Shown here in pieces: positions 8,833 through 16,155 of a DNA stretch of 42,715 bases (positions are counted from its first letter, which is position 1; every line of letters starts with the position of its first letter). The position numbers and the translations under genes are program-made. Location: positions 28,020-70,734 of the forward strand of contig DXZO01000042.1 in assembly GCA_019419625.1 (NCBI GenBank), read 5' to 3'. Below the pieces are notes generated by a model. That model was not told the origin of the DNA. It saw nothing but the letters and a program-made list of their open reading frames with translations, and searched no databases. The DNA is from Collinsella sp. GTDB lineage: Bacteria; Actinomycetota; Coriobacteriia; Coriobacteriales; Coriobacteriaceae.

Positions 8833-10170
8833 TTAGGGAAGTTCGCGCTTGACAACCTCGACGATGTCGTCGACAACGCGCTGGGTCAGCTCGTGCGTCT
8901 CGGCCTCGGCCATAACGCGGACCAGCGGCTCGGTACCGCTCGGACGCACCAGAATGCGGCCGCGGCCGTCAAGCTCCTTCTCGGCAGCAGCGACGGCATC
9001 CCAGATGGGCTGGCAATCATCCAGACCGGCCTTGTTGTCGGAATGCACGTTGACGAGTACCTGCGGGTACTTCTTCATGATGCCGGCAAGATCGGTGAGG
9101 GTACGACCGGTGCGCTTGAGCACGGCCAGCAGCTGCAGAGCCGTCACCAGGCCGTCACCGGTGGTGTTGTGCTCCAGGAAGATGATGTGGCCGGACTGCT
9201 CGCCGCCGATGACGGCGCCGTCCGCGAGCATACGCTCCAAAACGTAGCGGTCGCCCACAGCGGTCTGAACCATCTCGAAGCCCTGCTCCTTCATTGCGAT
9301 GGAGAAGCCCAGGTTGCACATAACGGTCGAGACGATCTCGGAATTGGCGAGCTTGCCGCGAGCGGCCAGGTCGGAGCCGCAGATGGCAAGAATGTAGTCG
9401 CCATCGATCTCGTTGCCCTCGCTGTCCACGAACAGCACGCGATCGGCGTCGCCGTCGTGGGCCAGGCCGATGTCGGCGTGGGTGCGCAGCACGAGCTCGC
9501 GCAGGGGCTCAAGGTGCGTAGAGCCGCACTCAACGTTAATGTCGGTGCCGCAGTAATCGGTGTTGATGGCATGAACCGTGGCGCCTAGGCGCTGCAGCGC
9601 GGCGGGCGTGGTCTGGCAGGAAGCACCGTGGCCGCAGTCGACGGCAACAACCAGGCCATCGAGCTTAAGGCCGTCGAGCGTGCTGATGGCATGATCGACA
9701 TAGGCCTCGCGGGCATCTTTCATCTTGATGATGTGACCCACACCGGCGCCGGTCGGCAGCGTGTCGGCAGCCATGGCCTCCTCGGACATAACCCAGGCGC
9801 TGATCTCTTCCTCGACAGCATCGGGAAGCTTCATGCCCTTGCGGCTAAAGAACTTGATGCCGTTGAACTCCGGCGGATTATGCGAAGCAGAGATGACGAT
9901 GCCGCCGTCGAGCTCGTTCTGAACGGTGAGCAGCGCCACGGCAGGCGTGGGGATAACGCCGCAGCAATGCGGACGGCCGCCCTCGGCCATGATGCCGGCG
10001 GTCAGAGCGCTCTCGAGCATGGTGCCCGAAAGGCGCGTGTCGCGGCCGACGCAGATATCCGGACCAAGGAACTTGGTCGCCGCGCGGCCCAGGCGAAACG
10101 CGAGGTCGCACGAGAGGTCGGCATTGGCGACGCCACGGACGCCGTCGGTACCGAAGATGTTCTGGGGCAT
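8833..10170 (-). CDS. glmM: phosphoglucosamine mutase
   Basis: 445 residues, typical for GlmM, which interconverts glucosamine-6-phosphate and glucosamine-1-phosphate for peptidoglycan precursor synthesis. The start MPQNIFGTDGVRG is diagnostic. The active-site serine loop ISASHNP has the phosphorylated Ser at about residue 96; the metal-binding loop is HDGDADRV; the C-terminal phosphate-binding loop is VRPSGTEP. It lies downstream of the rplM-rpsI operon, separated from it by a strong terminator, so it probably has its own promoter. Confidence 0.97.
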   Translation of the reverse strand: MPQNIFGTDGVRGVANADLSCDLAFRLGRAATKFLGPDICVGRDTRLSGTMLESALTAGIMAEGGRPHCCGVIPTPAVALLTVQNELDGGIVISASHNPPEFNGIKFFSRKGMKLPDAVEEEISAWVMSEEAMAADTLPTGAGVGHIIKMKDAREAYVDHAISTLDGLKLDGLVVAVDCGHGASCQTTPAALQRLGATVHAINTDYCGTDINVECGSTHLEPLRELVLRTHADIGLAHDGDADRVLFVDSEGNEIDGDYILAICGSDLAARGKLANSEIVSTVMCNLGFSIAMKEQGFEMVQTAVGDRYVLERMLADGAVIGGEQSGHIIFLEHNTTGDGLVTALQLLAVLKRTGRTLTDLAGIMKKYPQVLVNVHSDNKAGLDDCQPIWDAVAAAEKELDGRGRILVRPSGTEPLVRVMAEAETHELTQRVVDDIVEVVKRELP

Positions 10171-10218
10171 AGGATCGCTCCTTCCCTAGCAGGCGATATA
10201 CAACCGCCCACCCTAGTC

Positions 10219-10263
10219 GAAAAAGAAAAGCGGGACCCGCCGAGGAATCGGCAGGCCCCGCTT
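10219..10263 (-). terminator. intrinsic terminator of the rplM-rpsI operon
   Basis: On the minus strand a long GC-rich stem (AAGCGGG pairing with CCCGCTT, and TGCCGATT with the CGGCGGG arm) is followed by TTTTCTTTTT. It lies about 30 bases after the rpsI stop. Confidence 0.85.
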
Positions 10264-10293
10264 GTACATTGTATCTCGAAAGGAGATAAAACC

Positions 10294-10689
<396 letters not shown>

Positions 10690-10691
10690 CT

Positions 10692-11135
10692 TTAAGCCTC
10701 CAGCTCAATCTTCGTGGGGTTCTGGGCAGCATGCGGATGCTCGGCACCAGCGTAGACCTTAAGCTTGGTCATCTGGGCACGGCCGAGGGTGGTCTTGGGC
10801 AGCATACCGCGAACGGCGCGCTCGATGACCTTCTCCGGGTGCTTCTCCATAGCCTGGCGGAAGCTCTCAGCCTTGAGGCCGCCGTTGTAGCCGCTGTGGC
10901 GATAATAGGTCTTCGTGTCGGCCTTGTTACCGGTAAGCTGGACCTTATCGGCGTTGATGACGACAACGAAGTCGCCGCAGTCGCTGTTGGGCGTGAACTG
11001 GGGCTTGTTCTTACCGCGCAGGATCATTGCGATCTGGGTGGCAAGACGGCCCAGGACAGCACCATCGGCGTCGACGAGAACCCAGTTGCGCTGGACCTCG
11101 CCCTGCTTGGCGTAGTGAGTCGATTTCGAAATCAC
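10692..11135 (-). CDS. rplM: 50S ribosomal protein L13
   Basis: 147 residues. It contains WVLVDADGAVLGRLAT, YYRHSGYNGG and AVRGMLPKTTLGR, all hallmarks of L13. The start is GTG at 11135 with GGAGGAG five bases upstream. It is the first gene of the L13-S9 operon and has a sigma-A-like promoter and a leader hairpin upstream. Confidence 0.98.
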   Translation of the reverse strand: MISKSTHYAKQGEVQRNWVLVDADGAVLGRLATQIAMILRGKNKPQFTPNSDCGDFVVVINADKVQLTGNKADTKTYYRHSGYNGGLKAESFRQAMEKHPEKVIERAVRGMLPKTTLGRAQMTKLKVYAGAEHPHAAQNPTKIELEA

Positions 11136-11163
11136 TTAGACTCCTCCATGTACAGTACGTGTT

Positions 11164-11195
11164 GTTACAGAGATTCACGGGGCTCTGCAAGTAAC
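11164..11195 (-). promoter_or_regulatory. hairpin in the rplM 5' leader, candidate L13 leader RNA
   Basis: On the minus strand GTTA-CTTG-CAGAG pairs with CTCTG-TAAC (bulged stem, 10-base loop) between the promoter and the rplM Shine-Dalgarno sequence. L13 operons in many bacteria carry an autoregulatory leader at this position. Placement and shape fit, but I did not match a covariance model. Confidence 0.5.
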
Positions 11196-11201
11196 CCGTC
11201 C

Positions 11202-11229
11202 ATATTACCCCGCTCGCCGTACGAGTCAA
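11202..11229 (-). promoter_or_regulatory. promoter of the rplM-rpsI operon
   Basis: The -35 TTGACT (complement of 11224-11229) and -10 TAATAT (complement of 11202-11207) are separated by 16 bases. This close match to the housekeeping consensus lies about 67 bases upstream of the rplM start, as expected for a strongly expressed ribosomal operon. Confidence 0.8.
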
Positions 11230-11329
11230 CAGGTATTTTGGCTCCGACCAGAGTTTCTGCACATGTCATCCACGAGCCGTGATTTTCCAGCTCTTTAGCT
11301 GTTGTCATTTTTTTGAGGGTTCGCCGTCG

Positions 11330-12208
11330 CTAGCGCTCAACGAACTCTTGGATTTCCGCAAGCAAGCGCTTTGCCTCCTGGCGGCCCTGGATATACAGGT
11401 CCAAAAGCTTTGCCGGATCGTGCTCGACATGGCCGACCTCGACCGGCTTTTGCGGAGCGATGACCAGCGCGCGGCCCTCGCGCTCATACTTCCACAGGTG
11501 CATGCGCTGGAGGTTATAGCGGTCGTGGCGCGTCTCGATAGCCTCGAGCAGGTAGGGGTAGTCGGCATAGCGGGCGCGCGCGGCAGGCATAAACTCGTAG
11601 GGCTTTTTCTCGTACGAGCGGTCCTGGGTGACGATGACGACCGCACGGTCGAAGCCCGCCTCCTCGAGCACATGCTCGATAGGAACCGAATCGGCCACGC
11701 CGCCGTCGACGTATTTGTGCCCGTCGATCTCGACCGGCGGCGTCACCAGCGGCAACGAGGTGGAGGCGCGCACAGCATCGAGGTCGAGCACGGCGCTTTT
11801 GACCGGCAGGTAGGCAGCGGTTCCAAACAGCATGTCCGTCGCGACGGCGTACATCTCGATGGGGCTCGCGTCGAACGCCTCGTTGTCAAAGGGATCCAGG
11901 CGGTCCTGGATATCGTTGAAGATAAAGTCGTAACCCACGATGGAGCCCGTGGACGCGAAGGATGCGGCACCCATGTAGCGGTTGTCATTGCAGAAGGTCA
12001 GGTTGATGCGATTGACGCGACCGATCTGGTGTGACTTGTAGTTGACGCCGTTGAGCGCACCGGCCGATACGCCATATACCGCCGGAATTTCGACACCGGC
12101 CTCCATGAGAACGTCGAGCACGCCGGCGGTAAACTGCCCACGAAAACTGCCACCCTCCAAGACGAGCGCGACCTTGCCGGCGTTCTTTGCCTTATCTTCT
12201 GCAGTCAT
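11330..12208 (-). CDS. patatin-like phospholipase family protein
   Basis: 292 residues. It has the oxyanion-hole stretch LEGGSFRGQFTAG, the nucleophile elbow GVSAG and the DGG motif that supplies the catalytic Asp (VDGGVADSVP). Patatin-type enzymes hydrolyse acyl esters of phospholipids or neutral lipids through a Ser-Asp dyad. This one resembles the YjjU-type bacterial subgroup; the real substrate is unknown. ATG 12208 has AGGAGG upstream. It is the last recognisable chromosomal gene before the prophage. Confidence 0.9.
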   Translation of the reverse strand: MTAEDKAKNAGKVALVLEGGSFRGQFTAGVLDVLMEAGVEIPAVYGVSAGALNGVNYKSHQIGRVNRINLTFCNDNRYMGAASFASTGSIVGYDFIFNDIQDRLDPFDNEAFDASPIEMYAVATDMLFGTAAYLPVKSAVLDLDAVRASTSLPLVTPPVEIDGHKYVDGGVADSVPIEHVLEEAGFDRAVVIVTQDRSYEKKPYEFMPAARARYADYPYLLEAIETRHDRYNLQRMHLWKYEREGRALVIAPQKPVEVGHVEHDPAKLLDLYIQGRQEAKRLLAEIQEFVER

Positions 12209-12311
12209 ATCGACCTCCTGCGATTGAGTTTTGGCTTTCTTCTACCCAGTTTTGGGATGGAGGGCGCGCAGGTTTTTCGAGGCGGCAGGTGAAGCGGAAA
12301 GTGCGTCCCAG

Positions 12312-12497
12312 TTTGAGGCGGGATTCCGGGATGGACTTTCCGCTTGGACCGCCGTTGGGAAAGCGCGACCCGTTCTGAGCGCGGATTCCGGGATGCGGTT
12401 TCCGCTTGATGTGTCATCCGGAAACTACGTCCCAGTCTGAGCGCGGATTCCGGGATGGGCTTTCCGCCTGGAATGCCATTGGGAAAGCGCGTCCCAC
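12312..12497. repeat. three tandem 62-bp repeats
   Basis: Units start at 12312, 12374 and 12436. They share a TCTGAGCGCGGATTCCGGGA-type start, a TTTCCGC block and, in two of the three, GGGAAAGCGCG. Copies are degenerate, the middle one most so, and a partial copy seems to precede the first. There are no regular spacers, no coding capacity, and the start of each unit is the best conserved. Confidence 0.75.
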
Positions 12498-12511
12498 TCT
12501 GCGTTGCCGCG

Positions 12512-12561
12512 GCGTTTTCTTTGCGCCCGCGCCCTGCGCAGAGTTCGATTCTCCGCGGTAC
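12512..12561. repeat. 50-bp direct repeat, copy 1
   Basis: 47 of 50 bases match 12725-12774. It contains AGAGTTCGATTCT, which resembles a tRNA T-arm, and ends in CCGCGGTAC. The 163 bases between the copies hold further GC-rich hairpins. It may be a remnant of tRNA-targeted integration or a species-specific intergenic repeat. Confidence 0.7.
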
Positions 12562-12724
12562 AGGGGGGATCCGCTGATGCGGGGCACGGCAGGCAGAAAT
12601 TCGATAAACATCGCATCCGTTTTGGGTCGCGGCTTTGCGCGGAGAATCCGCGTGTTTGCTTCGCGAACACGCGCCGGCTTCGGCCGCCTGCCGGCGTCCT
12701 CGCCCGCGGGCTAAAAACGCTTAC

Positions 12725-12774
12725 GCGTTTTCTTTACGCTCGCGCCCTGCACAGAGTTCGATTCTCCGCGGTAC
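12725..12774. repeat. 50-bp direct repeat, copy 2
   Basis: Second copy of the 50-bp sequence at 12512, with three substitutions. It ends 16 bases before the hairpin terminator that marks the prophage boundary. Confidence 0.7.
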
Positions 12775-12785
12775 GGGCTAGAAAT

Positions 12786-12819
12786 GAAAAGGCAGGTAGA
12801 TACGAATATCTACCTGCCT
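12786..12819 (-). terminator. strong intrinsic terminator at the prophage border
   Basis: A perfect 13-bp stem, AGGCAGGTAGATA (12790-12802) with TATCTACCTGCCT (12807-12819), around a 4-base loop (TTCG on the minus strand), is followed on the minus strand by TTTTCATTT. It begins 8 bases after a minus-strand CCTCCACCA, so it fits the native terminator of a stable RNA gene whose body is no longer adjacent. Confidence 0.8.
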
Positions 12820-12827
12820 GTAACTAT

Positions 12828-12850
12828 TGGTGGAGGCTAAGAAAATCTTT
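12828..12850 (-). other. candidate attL: truncated 3' end of a tRNA/tmRNA-like gene
   Basis: The minus strand reads TTAGCCTCCACCA directly before the terminator at 12786-12819. An encoded CCA end after a CTCCA acceptor is typical of tRNA or tmRNA genes, common phage integration targets. Upstream on the minus strand no convincing T-arm or body follows, so only the 3' tail seems present. That is the expected state of the displaced fragment at one prophage end. The matching full gene should lie at the other end, outside the window. Confidence 0.4.
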
Positions 12851-12960
12851 GCGAACCCTACTATTGCCGCCAATGGTCGCGAAATCAAAGTCTCCAACAA
12901 CTGGTTTTGCATAATAACATTGTTCAGTTCGAAATAAAGTTAGCAAAATTTAATATGAGC

Positions 12961-12989
12961 TTGCTTTACTATGGGGTATACCCTATAAT
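12961..12989 (+). promoter_or_regulatory. promoter with palindromic operator for the left-edge cassette
   Basis: TTGCTT (12961-12966), a 17-base spacer and TATAAT (12984-12989) form a near-consensus promoter about 33 bases upstream of the first small ORF. The spacer contains the perfect palindrome GGGTATACCC (12974-12983), well placed to be a repressor site. Confidence 0.75.
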
Positions 12990-13021
12990 AATAGACGTAA
13001 GAAAGAAAGGAGGTGGTTCAA

Positions 13022-13156
13022 ATGGATGACAAAATATGGGACTTAACGGTTGCTGTCATCAGCGTGCTACTGGCAAAGGCGCTGGATGAAGGAATCGAAG
13101 CCCTAAAGAAAAAGACCTCTCGCAAGCCCGGAAAGCACACAAAGAGGTCTAGGTAG
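13022..13156 (+). CDS. 44-aa small protein, hydrophobic helix with basic tail
   Basis: AAAGGAGGTGG lies just upstream of ATG 13022, so translation is likely. The peptide has a short acidic start (MDDKIWD), an apolar helix (LTVAVISVLLAKAL), then LDEG and a strongly basic tail ending KHTKRSR. The layout recalls Fst/TxpA-type type I toxins, but no family match is claimed. An inverted repeat AGACCTCT (13113-13120) with AGAGGTCT (13143-13150) lies in its 3' part. It is first in a plus-strand cassette opposite to the rest of the phage. Confidence 0.6.
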   Translation: MDDKIWDLTVAVISVLLAKALDEGIEALKKKTSRKPGKHTKRSR

Positions 13157-13161
13157 GGCAA

Positions 13162-13185
13162 GGGGCGCTGCTTAGGCGGTGCCCC
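13162..13185 (+). terminator. hairpin after the 44-aa ORF
   Basis: GGGGCGCTG pairs with CGGTGCCCC with two G-U pairs and a 6-base loop, 5 bases after the stop codon. No T-tract follows. It may attenuate transcription into the next two small genes or stabilise the upstream message. Confidence 0.4.
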
Positions 13186-13220
13186 ACTAGCCAAAATCAT
13201 CTTACATCAGGAGTGCAGCG

Positions 13221-13304
13221 ATGAAAACAGGCATTGTAGTTTTCGTCATCTCGTTTATCTCGTTTCGCATCTGGCGCAAGGCCAGAGAAAAGCGCGGTGA
13301 ATGA
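13221..13304 (+). CDS. 27-aa single-span membrane peptide
   Basis: ATG 13221 has AGGAG eight bases upstream. The peptide is one hydrophobic span (GIVVFVISFISF) followed by a basic tail (RIWRKAREKRGE), an inner-membrane anchored topology seen in small toxins, holin-like peptides and exclusion proteins. Its stop TGA is one base before the ATG of the next gene, suggesting translational coupling. Function unknown. Confidence 0.55.
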   Translation: MKTGIVVFVISFISFRIWRKAREKRGE

Positions 13305-13305
13305 A

Positions 13306-13482
13306 ATGGCAACCGAAGCGCAAAGACGCGCAACATCCTCCTACCGCAAAAGGTCGGTGAAACAGCTTGTCATACGCTTTTACCCTAACGAGGGCGACGA
13401 GAGTATCTATAAATGGCTCAAGGAGCAGGACAATACAACCGAGTACATCAAGAGCTTGATTCGAGAGGACATGAACCGTTAG
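13306..13482 (+). CDS. small ribbon-helix-helix-like protein
   Basis: 58 residues from ATG 13306, directly after the stop of the 27-aa peptide. The segment KQLVIRFYPNEGDESIYKW, then YIKSLIREDM, fits a beta strand followed by two helices as in Arc/MetJ-type ribbon-helix-helix proteins that are frequent on Gram-positive plasmids and prophages. It may bind DNA and could regulate the GGGTATACCC promoter upstream, an inference from position. A GTG at 13297 would add three residues. Confidence 0.6.
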   Translation: MATEAQRRATSSYRKRSVKQLVIRFYPNEGDESIYKWLKEQDNTTEYIKSLIREDMNR

Positions 13483-13510
13483 AGACTTGTTGCAGCGCCC
13501 TCTAAACGCA

Positions 13511-13545
13511 AAATGCCCGCGCCCCATTACAGGGCGCGGGCATTT
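13511..13545. terminator. bidirectional terminator between cassette and lysozyme
   Basis: Perfect 14-bp stem: AAATGCCCGCGCCC (13511-13524) with GGGCGCGGGCATTT (13532-13545), 7-base loop, with T/A runs on both sides. It separates the plus-strand cassette from the end of the minus-strand late operon. Confidence 0.9.
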
Positions 13546-13548
13546 TAG

Positions 13549-14574
13549 TTAAAGAAGCTCGTTTACTCGTTTTTGCACAGCATTAAAGTTAGCGCCAAGT
13601 CTGGCCTTGCGCTCGTCACCGTTACCGTACTCGCCGCGAATGACGGCGCGTGCAAGAGCGTCGATGTCTACGGCGTTGACGCGGGAATTGACCACGGCTT
13701 GCACTTCGTCATAGCGGGCGCCAAGAATTACCTTGCGCGTCTCACCGTTGCCGAGCTTGCCGTTGAGCACATCCGTTGCAAGATCGTCGGCGCTTGCGGC
13801 GGATGTGCGATTGATTAGGTCTTGCACCTCGTTGAATCGAGCACCAAGCTTGGCCTTGCGCTCGTCACCGTTGCCGTACTTCCCTCGCATTACGTCTGCT
13901 GCAAGGTCGGCGGTGCTACCACTATTCTCATGGGCAGTCGCAGCCGGCGCATTGTAGGTGCTGGGCTTCGCATAATGCGACCAGGCGGCAGCGTCCATGA
14001 AGGCAATGTCAAGATCTAGGTTGCCGTTGTACCCAGATATCCTACCGTGCGAAGAATACTGGTGCATCACGCAGGTATTCCAAGCACCAAAGCCGCCATC
14101 CGGAAGCCATGGTGAATCCTGGTACCCAGTCTGGTTCTCGTTGGCATACTGGGCAACCCAAAGGGCGTGGTTAGGCGCAATCTTAGACCAATCTTCCTCT
14201 TTGGTGAGATTGCGGTAGGTATACAAGAGACACCTCACGCCCGTGAGCGCATAGATGCGATCAAGGAATTTCTTGGCACCGTCCGTGCCGATTCTGCCGC
14301 CGTCCTCATAATCGAGCACGGGAATACCCTTGCCGAAATAGTTTTTACAGTTCTGATAGAAGTGATCCGCCTGCTTGACAGGATCATCCATATTCATGAA
14401 ATGGTAGAAGCCCCAGAGCTTGCCCGCCTTAATAGCCTTTTGCACAAACGCGTCACAAAACGTATTGACGTAATTGGTTCCCTGGGTTCCTTTGATGATG
14501 ACAAAATCGTATTCGATTGAATCGAGATTAAGGTTTTTTTGCCAGTCTGCAATATCGATGCCCTTCATGGTCAT
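13549..14574 (-). CDS. GH25 endolysin with three Cpl-7 repeats
   Basis: 341 residues from ATG 14574, with AGAGG eight bases upstream; in-frame ATGs at 14580 and 14568 are alternatives. The N-terminal ~200 residues are a glycoside hydrolase 25 muramidase: KGIDIADWQ at the start, FVIIKGTQG, WGFYHFMN, and the acidic DYED catalytic strand. The C-terminal part has three CW_7 (Cpl-7) repeats with the pattern GNGDERKAKLGARFNEVQ; such repeats bind muropeptide. It cleaves host peptidoglycan at lysis and is the last gene of the late operon, next to the holin. Confidence 0.93.
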   Translation of the reverse strand: MTMKGIDIADWQKNLNLDSIEYDFVIIKGTQGTNYVNTFCDAFVQKAIKAGKLWGFYHFMNMDDPVKQADHFYQNCKNYFGKGIPVLDYEDGGRIGTDGAKKFLDRIYALTGVRCLLYTYRNLTKEEDWSKIAPNHALWVAQYANENQTGYQDSPWLPDGGFGAWNTCVMHQYSSHGRISGYNGNLDLDIAFMDAAAWSHYAKPSTYNAPAATAHENSGSTADLAADVMRGKYGNGDERKAKLGARFNEVQDLINRTSAASADDLATDVLNGKLGNGETRKVILGARYDEVQAVVNSRVNAVDIDALARAVIRGEYGNGDERKARLGANFNAVQKRVNELL

Positions 14575-14579
14575 CTGCA

Positions 14580-15251
14580 TCACCTCTTAATTGCATTGAA
14601 TTGTGTGAAAGTAACGGCGTTAAGCTCGTCGGCTGTCCATGCATGGATTGAATTGGTGCCGTCATCAGGGTCGCGGAGCGCGTAGGTACCGTCGGTGTTC
14701 TCGCGCCAAATCATCACGACGTGCGAGCCGTAAGAGCGCTCGCCAAGGGTTCCGGTAACGCCTGCGAAGACGATCCAGCCGTCATCGACGGCCTTTAGGG
14801 CTTCGCCCGTGCCCCAAAACGTGTCACGGGTTTCGAAATGATAGGTCTTCGCTAGATAGGCGCTGAACTTGGCCATGTCGTTAACCCGGTCGGTCAGGCA
14901 GCTTTCGCCAACGAAAGCCGACAGCAGGTCTGGCGTGATCTCGTTCCCGTTGAGGTAGCTCAAGGCCATCGCAGCAGCCGTAAGTCCGCAACCGTACGTG
15001 CCTATGGTTTCGTCCGAGTAAGCGACGTTAGCCCATTGAGGGTCTTTTTGCAGAAAGAGCGGCATATAGCCGCTCTTCGCACTCGTCTTTTTTTCATAAA
15101 CAGGAAAAGCCGCCGTATAACCATCGCTATAGCCTTGGTTATAGGCTTTCCCAAATGCTGCCGTATCTCTGCCAACGTGGTCGATAGTCAAAACGAACCA
15201 CAAGCCCATGCCTACCGCGAAGCCAAGCAGTAGTGCGACGGCAATCCGCAT
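14580..15251 (-). CDS. membrane-anchored C39-like (papain-fold) putative peptidase in the lysis cassette
   Basis: 223 residues if started at ATG 15251, one base after the holin stop; an in-frame ATG at 15275 would overlap the holin. It begins with a hydrophobic span (IAVALLLGFAVGMGLWFVL). The outside part has YGCGLTAAAMALSY with the presumed catalytic Cys, SHVVMIW with the His and RDPDDG with the third polar residue, the order of the C39-like family. It may cut cell-wall peptides or another exported substrate. Its stop overlaps the lysozyme start region. Peptidase activity is inferred from motifs only. Confidence 0.65.
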   Translation of the reverse strand: MRIAVALLLGFAVGMGLWFVLTIDHVGRDTAAFGKAYNQGYSDGYTAAFPVYEKKTSAKSGYMPLFLQKDPQWANVAYSDETIGTYGCGLTAAAMALSYLNGNEITPDLLSAFVGESCLTDRVNDMAKFSAYLAKTYHFETRDTFWGTGEALKAVDDGWIVFAGVTGTLGERSYGSHVVMIWRENTDGTYALRDPDDGTNSIHAWTADELNAVTFTQFNAIKR

Positions 15252-15252
15252 C

Positions 15253-15669
15253 CTAGCCGCGCTTCGCGACTTCATCGGCAATCGCCTTCGTAATATCATC
15301 GGTGTCAACGTTGGCGTGCTCGAAAATCTTCATGATGGGCGTATCGGCAAGCTCTGGATAAGCCTGCTTGAGGTTTTCGAGGATAGAAGCGAACTCCATG
15401 CCGATGATGGCGATGCAAACGACATAGACGGTAATACCACCGAAATTCAGTCCAACGATATGCGAGCTTAGAATCTCGATACATATAACCAGCATGATGA
15501 TAAGGGAAAGCGTGGCCTTATGACACAAGCCACGACGCATCGTCGAAGACTTAAAACTACGGTTGAAGATTGCCTGTGCGATGCCTGTAACCATATCGAT
15601 AAGCATCATCAGGAATGCGCCGCCAATTGCCCAGATCTGCGGCTCCGTGAACGTGTAGATAGCTTCCAT
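15253..15669 (-). CDS. phage holin
   Basis: 138 residues. It has several hydrophobic segments (IWAIGGAFLMMLIDMV, LSLIIMLVICIEIL, VYVVCIAIIGMEFASIL), the MDMVTG-like LIDMVTG motif after the first span, and a charged, soluble C-terminal tail. This is the pattern of the TcdE/Cph1-type (phage_holin_4) family that times lysis by opening the membrane. Its ATG shares a base with the stop of the XkdX-like gene (TAATG), so translation is probably coupled. Confidence 0.88.
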   Translation of the reverse strand: MEAIYTFTEPQIWAIGGAFLMMLIDMVTGIAQAIFNRSFKSSTMRRGLCHKATLSLIIMLVICIEILSSHIVGLNFGGITVYVVCIAIIGMEFASILENLKQAYPELADTPIMKIFEHANVDTDDITKAIADEVAKRG

Positions 15670-15785
15670 TATTTCTCCTTTGCATTGTCATCGATCATCT
15701 TCTGCACGGCGGCGCGCCAGAGCTTGGGTACGCTCTCAACGGTGCGCCTGTCATCCATGACGGCCTCGTAGTAGATCTTCGCCAT
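15669..15785 (-). CDS. XkdX-like small phage protein
   Basis: 38 residues: it starts MAKIYYEAVMDDRRT and continues VESVPKLWRAAVQKM. Short XkdX-type proteins of this style (about 40 residues, W followed by basic/valine residues) are found between the tail-fibre region and the holin in many Gram-positive siphoviruses. Their role is unknown. It lies 2 bases after the preceding gene and overlaps the holin start by one base. Confidence 0.65.
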   Translation of the reverse strand: MAKIYYEAVMDDRRTVESVPKLWRAAVQKMIDDNAKEK

Positions 15786-15787
15786 CG

Positions 15788-16147
15788 CTACTCACCGCCC
15801 ACAATGTCGCCGATTTCGAGAAGCGCTGCGTTGGTATCCGCAAGAGATGCCTTGACCGCCTCCAACCGCCTGATAGCGTCGTCGATTCGCGCCGAATCGG
15901 GCATTCCGTCTGCTGCATGGACGCTCCAAAGCTCGTCGAAGCTTTCACGCACGCTCTCGGCGGTCGGAAAGCCACAATCGACGAAATGCACCTCGTCATA
16001 CCTGTATACAGTTTCCGCGGACGTGTCGGAATCGTTCAAACCGACCTCGCGTGTAGAAGTCTCGATGTTCTTGCGCAGCCAGACATTCTGGCCGATAACC
16101 TCGACTGGTTCCGGCGCTTCGCCAGTGCGCTCGGCTTTAACAATCAT
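15788..16147 (-). CDS. phage hypothetical protein downstream of the reverse transcriptase
   Basis: 119 residues from ATG 16147, with GGAGAG just upstream; the frame extends further but would overlap the RT. The N-terminal half is beta-rich (VIGQNVWLRKNI, YRYDEVHFVDCG). The C-terminal half is helical (SARIDDAIRRLEAVKASL). The protein is clearly acidic, unlike the basic helical-bundle Avd accessory protein of some DGRs, so despite its position I do not call it Avd. A tail-assembly or fibre-chaperone role like other genes at this place is possible. Confidence 0.75.
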   Translation of the reverse strand: MIVKAERTGEAPEPVEVIGQNVWLRKNIETSTREVGLNDSDTSAETVYRYDEVHFVDCGFPTAESVRESFDELWSVHAADGMPDSARIDDAIRRLEAVKASLADTNAALLEIGDIVGGE

Positions 16148-16155
16148 GTTCTCTC

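Noticed and set aside
12312..12497. 62-bp tandem repeats considered as a CRISPR array
   Set aside because: The units are contiguous and degenerate without unique spacers, and no cas genes are nearby.
12828..12900. Complete tRNA gene ending in CCTCCACCA
   Set aside because: The 68 bases before the terminator give a partial acceptor match but no acceptable D-arm or T-loop, so only a 3' fragment is supported.
15788..16147. Small gene after the RT considered as the DGR accessory protein Avd
   Set aside because: The product is acidic with a beta-rich first half, whereas Avd is a basic four-helix bundle. Its position before XkdX and holin also fits ordinary tail-region genes.
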